A stretch of DNA of 5,235 nt from an uncultured Oscillospiraceae bacterium (GTDB taxonomy: Bacteria; Bacillota; Clostridia; Oscillospirales; Oscillospiraceae). The notes under the pieces were generated by a model, which was not told the DNA's origin, ran no database searches, and was given only the letters and a program-made list of their open reading frames with translations. How positions within the stretch are numbered: position 1 is the first letter of the stretch; each line of letters opens with the position of its first letter. The stretch is from the NCBI GenBank assembly GCA_947624465.1, contig CANQKJ010000157.1:1-5235 (forward strand), in the 5' to 3' direction. A program made the position numbers and the translations under genes. Of the stretch, positions 5,180-5,235 are shown piece by piece.

Positions 5180-5235
5180 TTGGAAACGAAACTGTATGAG
5201 GATATCGCCCAGCGCACCCAGGGCGACATCTATAT
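5180..5235 (+). CDS. spoIVA: SpoIVA, coat morphogenetic ATPase, 3' truncated by window edge
   Basis: Only 18 codons are present, from TTG 5180: (M)ETKLYEDIAQRTQGDIY, open to the window end. This matches the highly conserved N-terminus of SpoIVA (Bacillus form, from memory: IFKDIAERTGGDIYLG), which leads directly into the Walker A region that would lie just past position 5235. SpoIVA is an about 490-residue TRAFAC-type ATPase that polymerises on the forespore surface as the coat basement layer, anchored by SpoVM and bound by SipL. The strong ribosome binding site, the sigma-E-type promoter and the neighbouring spoVM and sipL support the call despite the short fragment. The TTG start is unusual but clearly supported. 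Confidence 0.9.
   Translation, partial: METKLYEDIAQRTQGDIY

Overview
This looks like chromosomal DNA of a GC-rich (roughly two-thirds GC by eye), endospore-forming Clostridia member, most likely of the Oscillospiraceae (Flavonifractor/Lawsonibacter/Intestinimonas-like). The assignment rests on the PASTA kinase/phosphatase/RsgA gene order typical of Firmicutes, on a SipL-type (clostridial rather than Bacillus SpoVID-type) coat protein, and on the very GC-rich codon use. The genus is an inference. All genes are on the + strand, gene density is high, and no stretch of more than 300 bases lacks a gene.

Positions 1-3365 hold a tightly packed vegetative/signalling operon. It contains the C-terminal two thirds of a PP2C phosphatase (prpC/stp), a membrane Ser/Thr kinase with three extracellular PASTA domains and a long Pro-Thr tail (prkC), and the ribosome-maturation GTPase rsgA. 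Gaps are 17 and 1 nt. The phosphatase and kinase act as an opposing pair in cell-wall, growth and germination signalling; rsgA works on the 30S subunit. The Bacillus genes rpe and thiN, which I recall as following rsgA there, are absent.

Positions 3366-5235 hold a sporulation module. A long hairpin (3373-3422) closes the rsgA operon. Its 3' arm contains the ribosome binding site of a 26-codon gene (3427-3507), too short for ordinary ORF callers, whose product matches SpoVM. After it come a sigma-E-like promoter (3514-3542), a 499-aa protein with SPOCS/DUF3794 repeats and a C-terminal LysM domain (SipL, 3577-5076), a strong hairpin (5085-5116), a second sigma-E-like promoter (5120-5148), and the first 18 codons of spoIVA (TTG start at 5180).

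The second half therefore brings together the three proteins known to build the base of the spore coat. SpoVM is the curvature-sensing membrane anchor, SpoIVA is the ATP-driven polymer it recruits, and SipL binds SpoIVA through its LysM domain. The two best promoters share the same geometry (TCATAT(C/T), 14 nt, CATA-type -10), which fits co-expression in the mother cell. The main points for a second look are the unannotated spoVM, the hairpin overlapping its ribosome binding site, and the clustering of the three coat-base genes.
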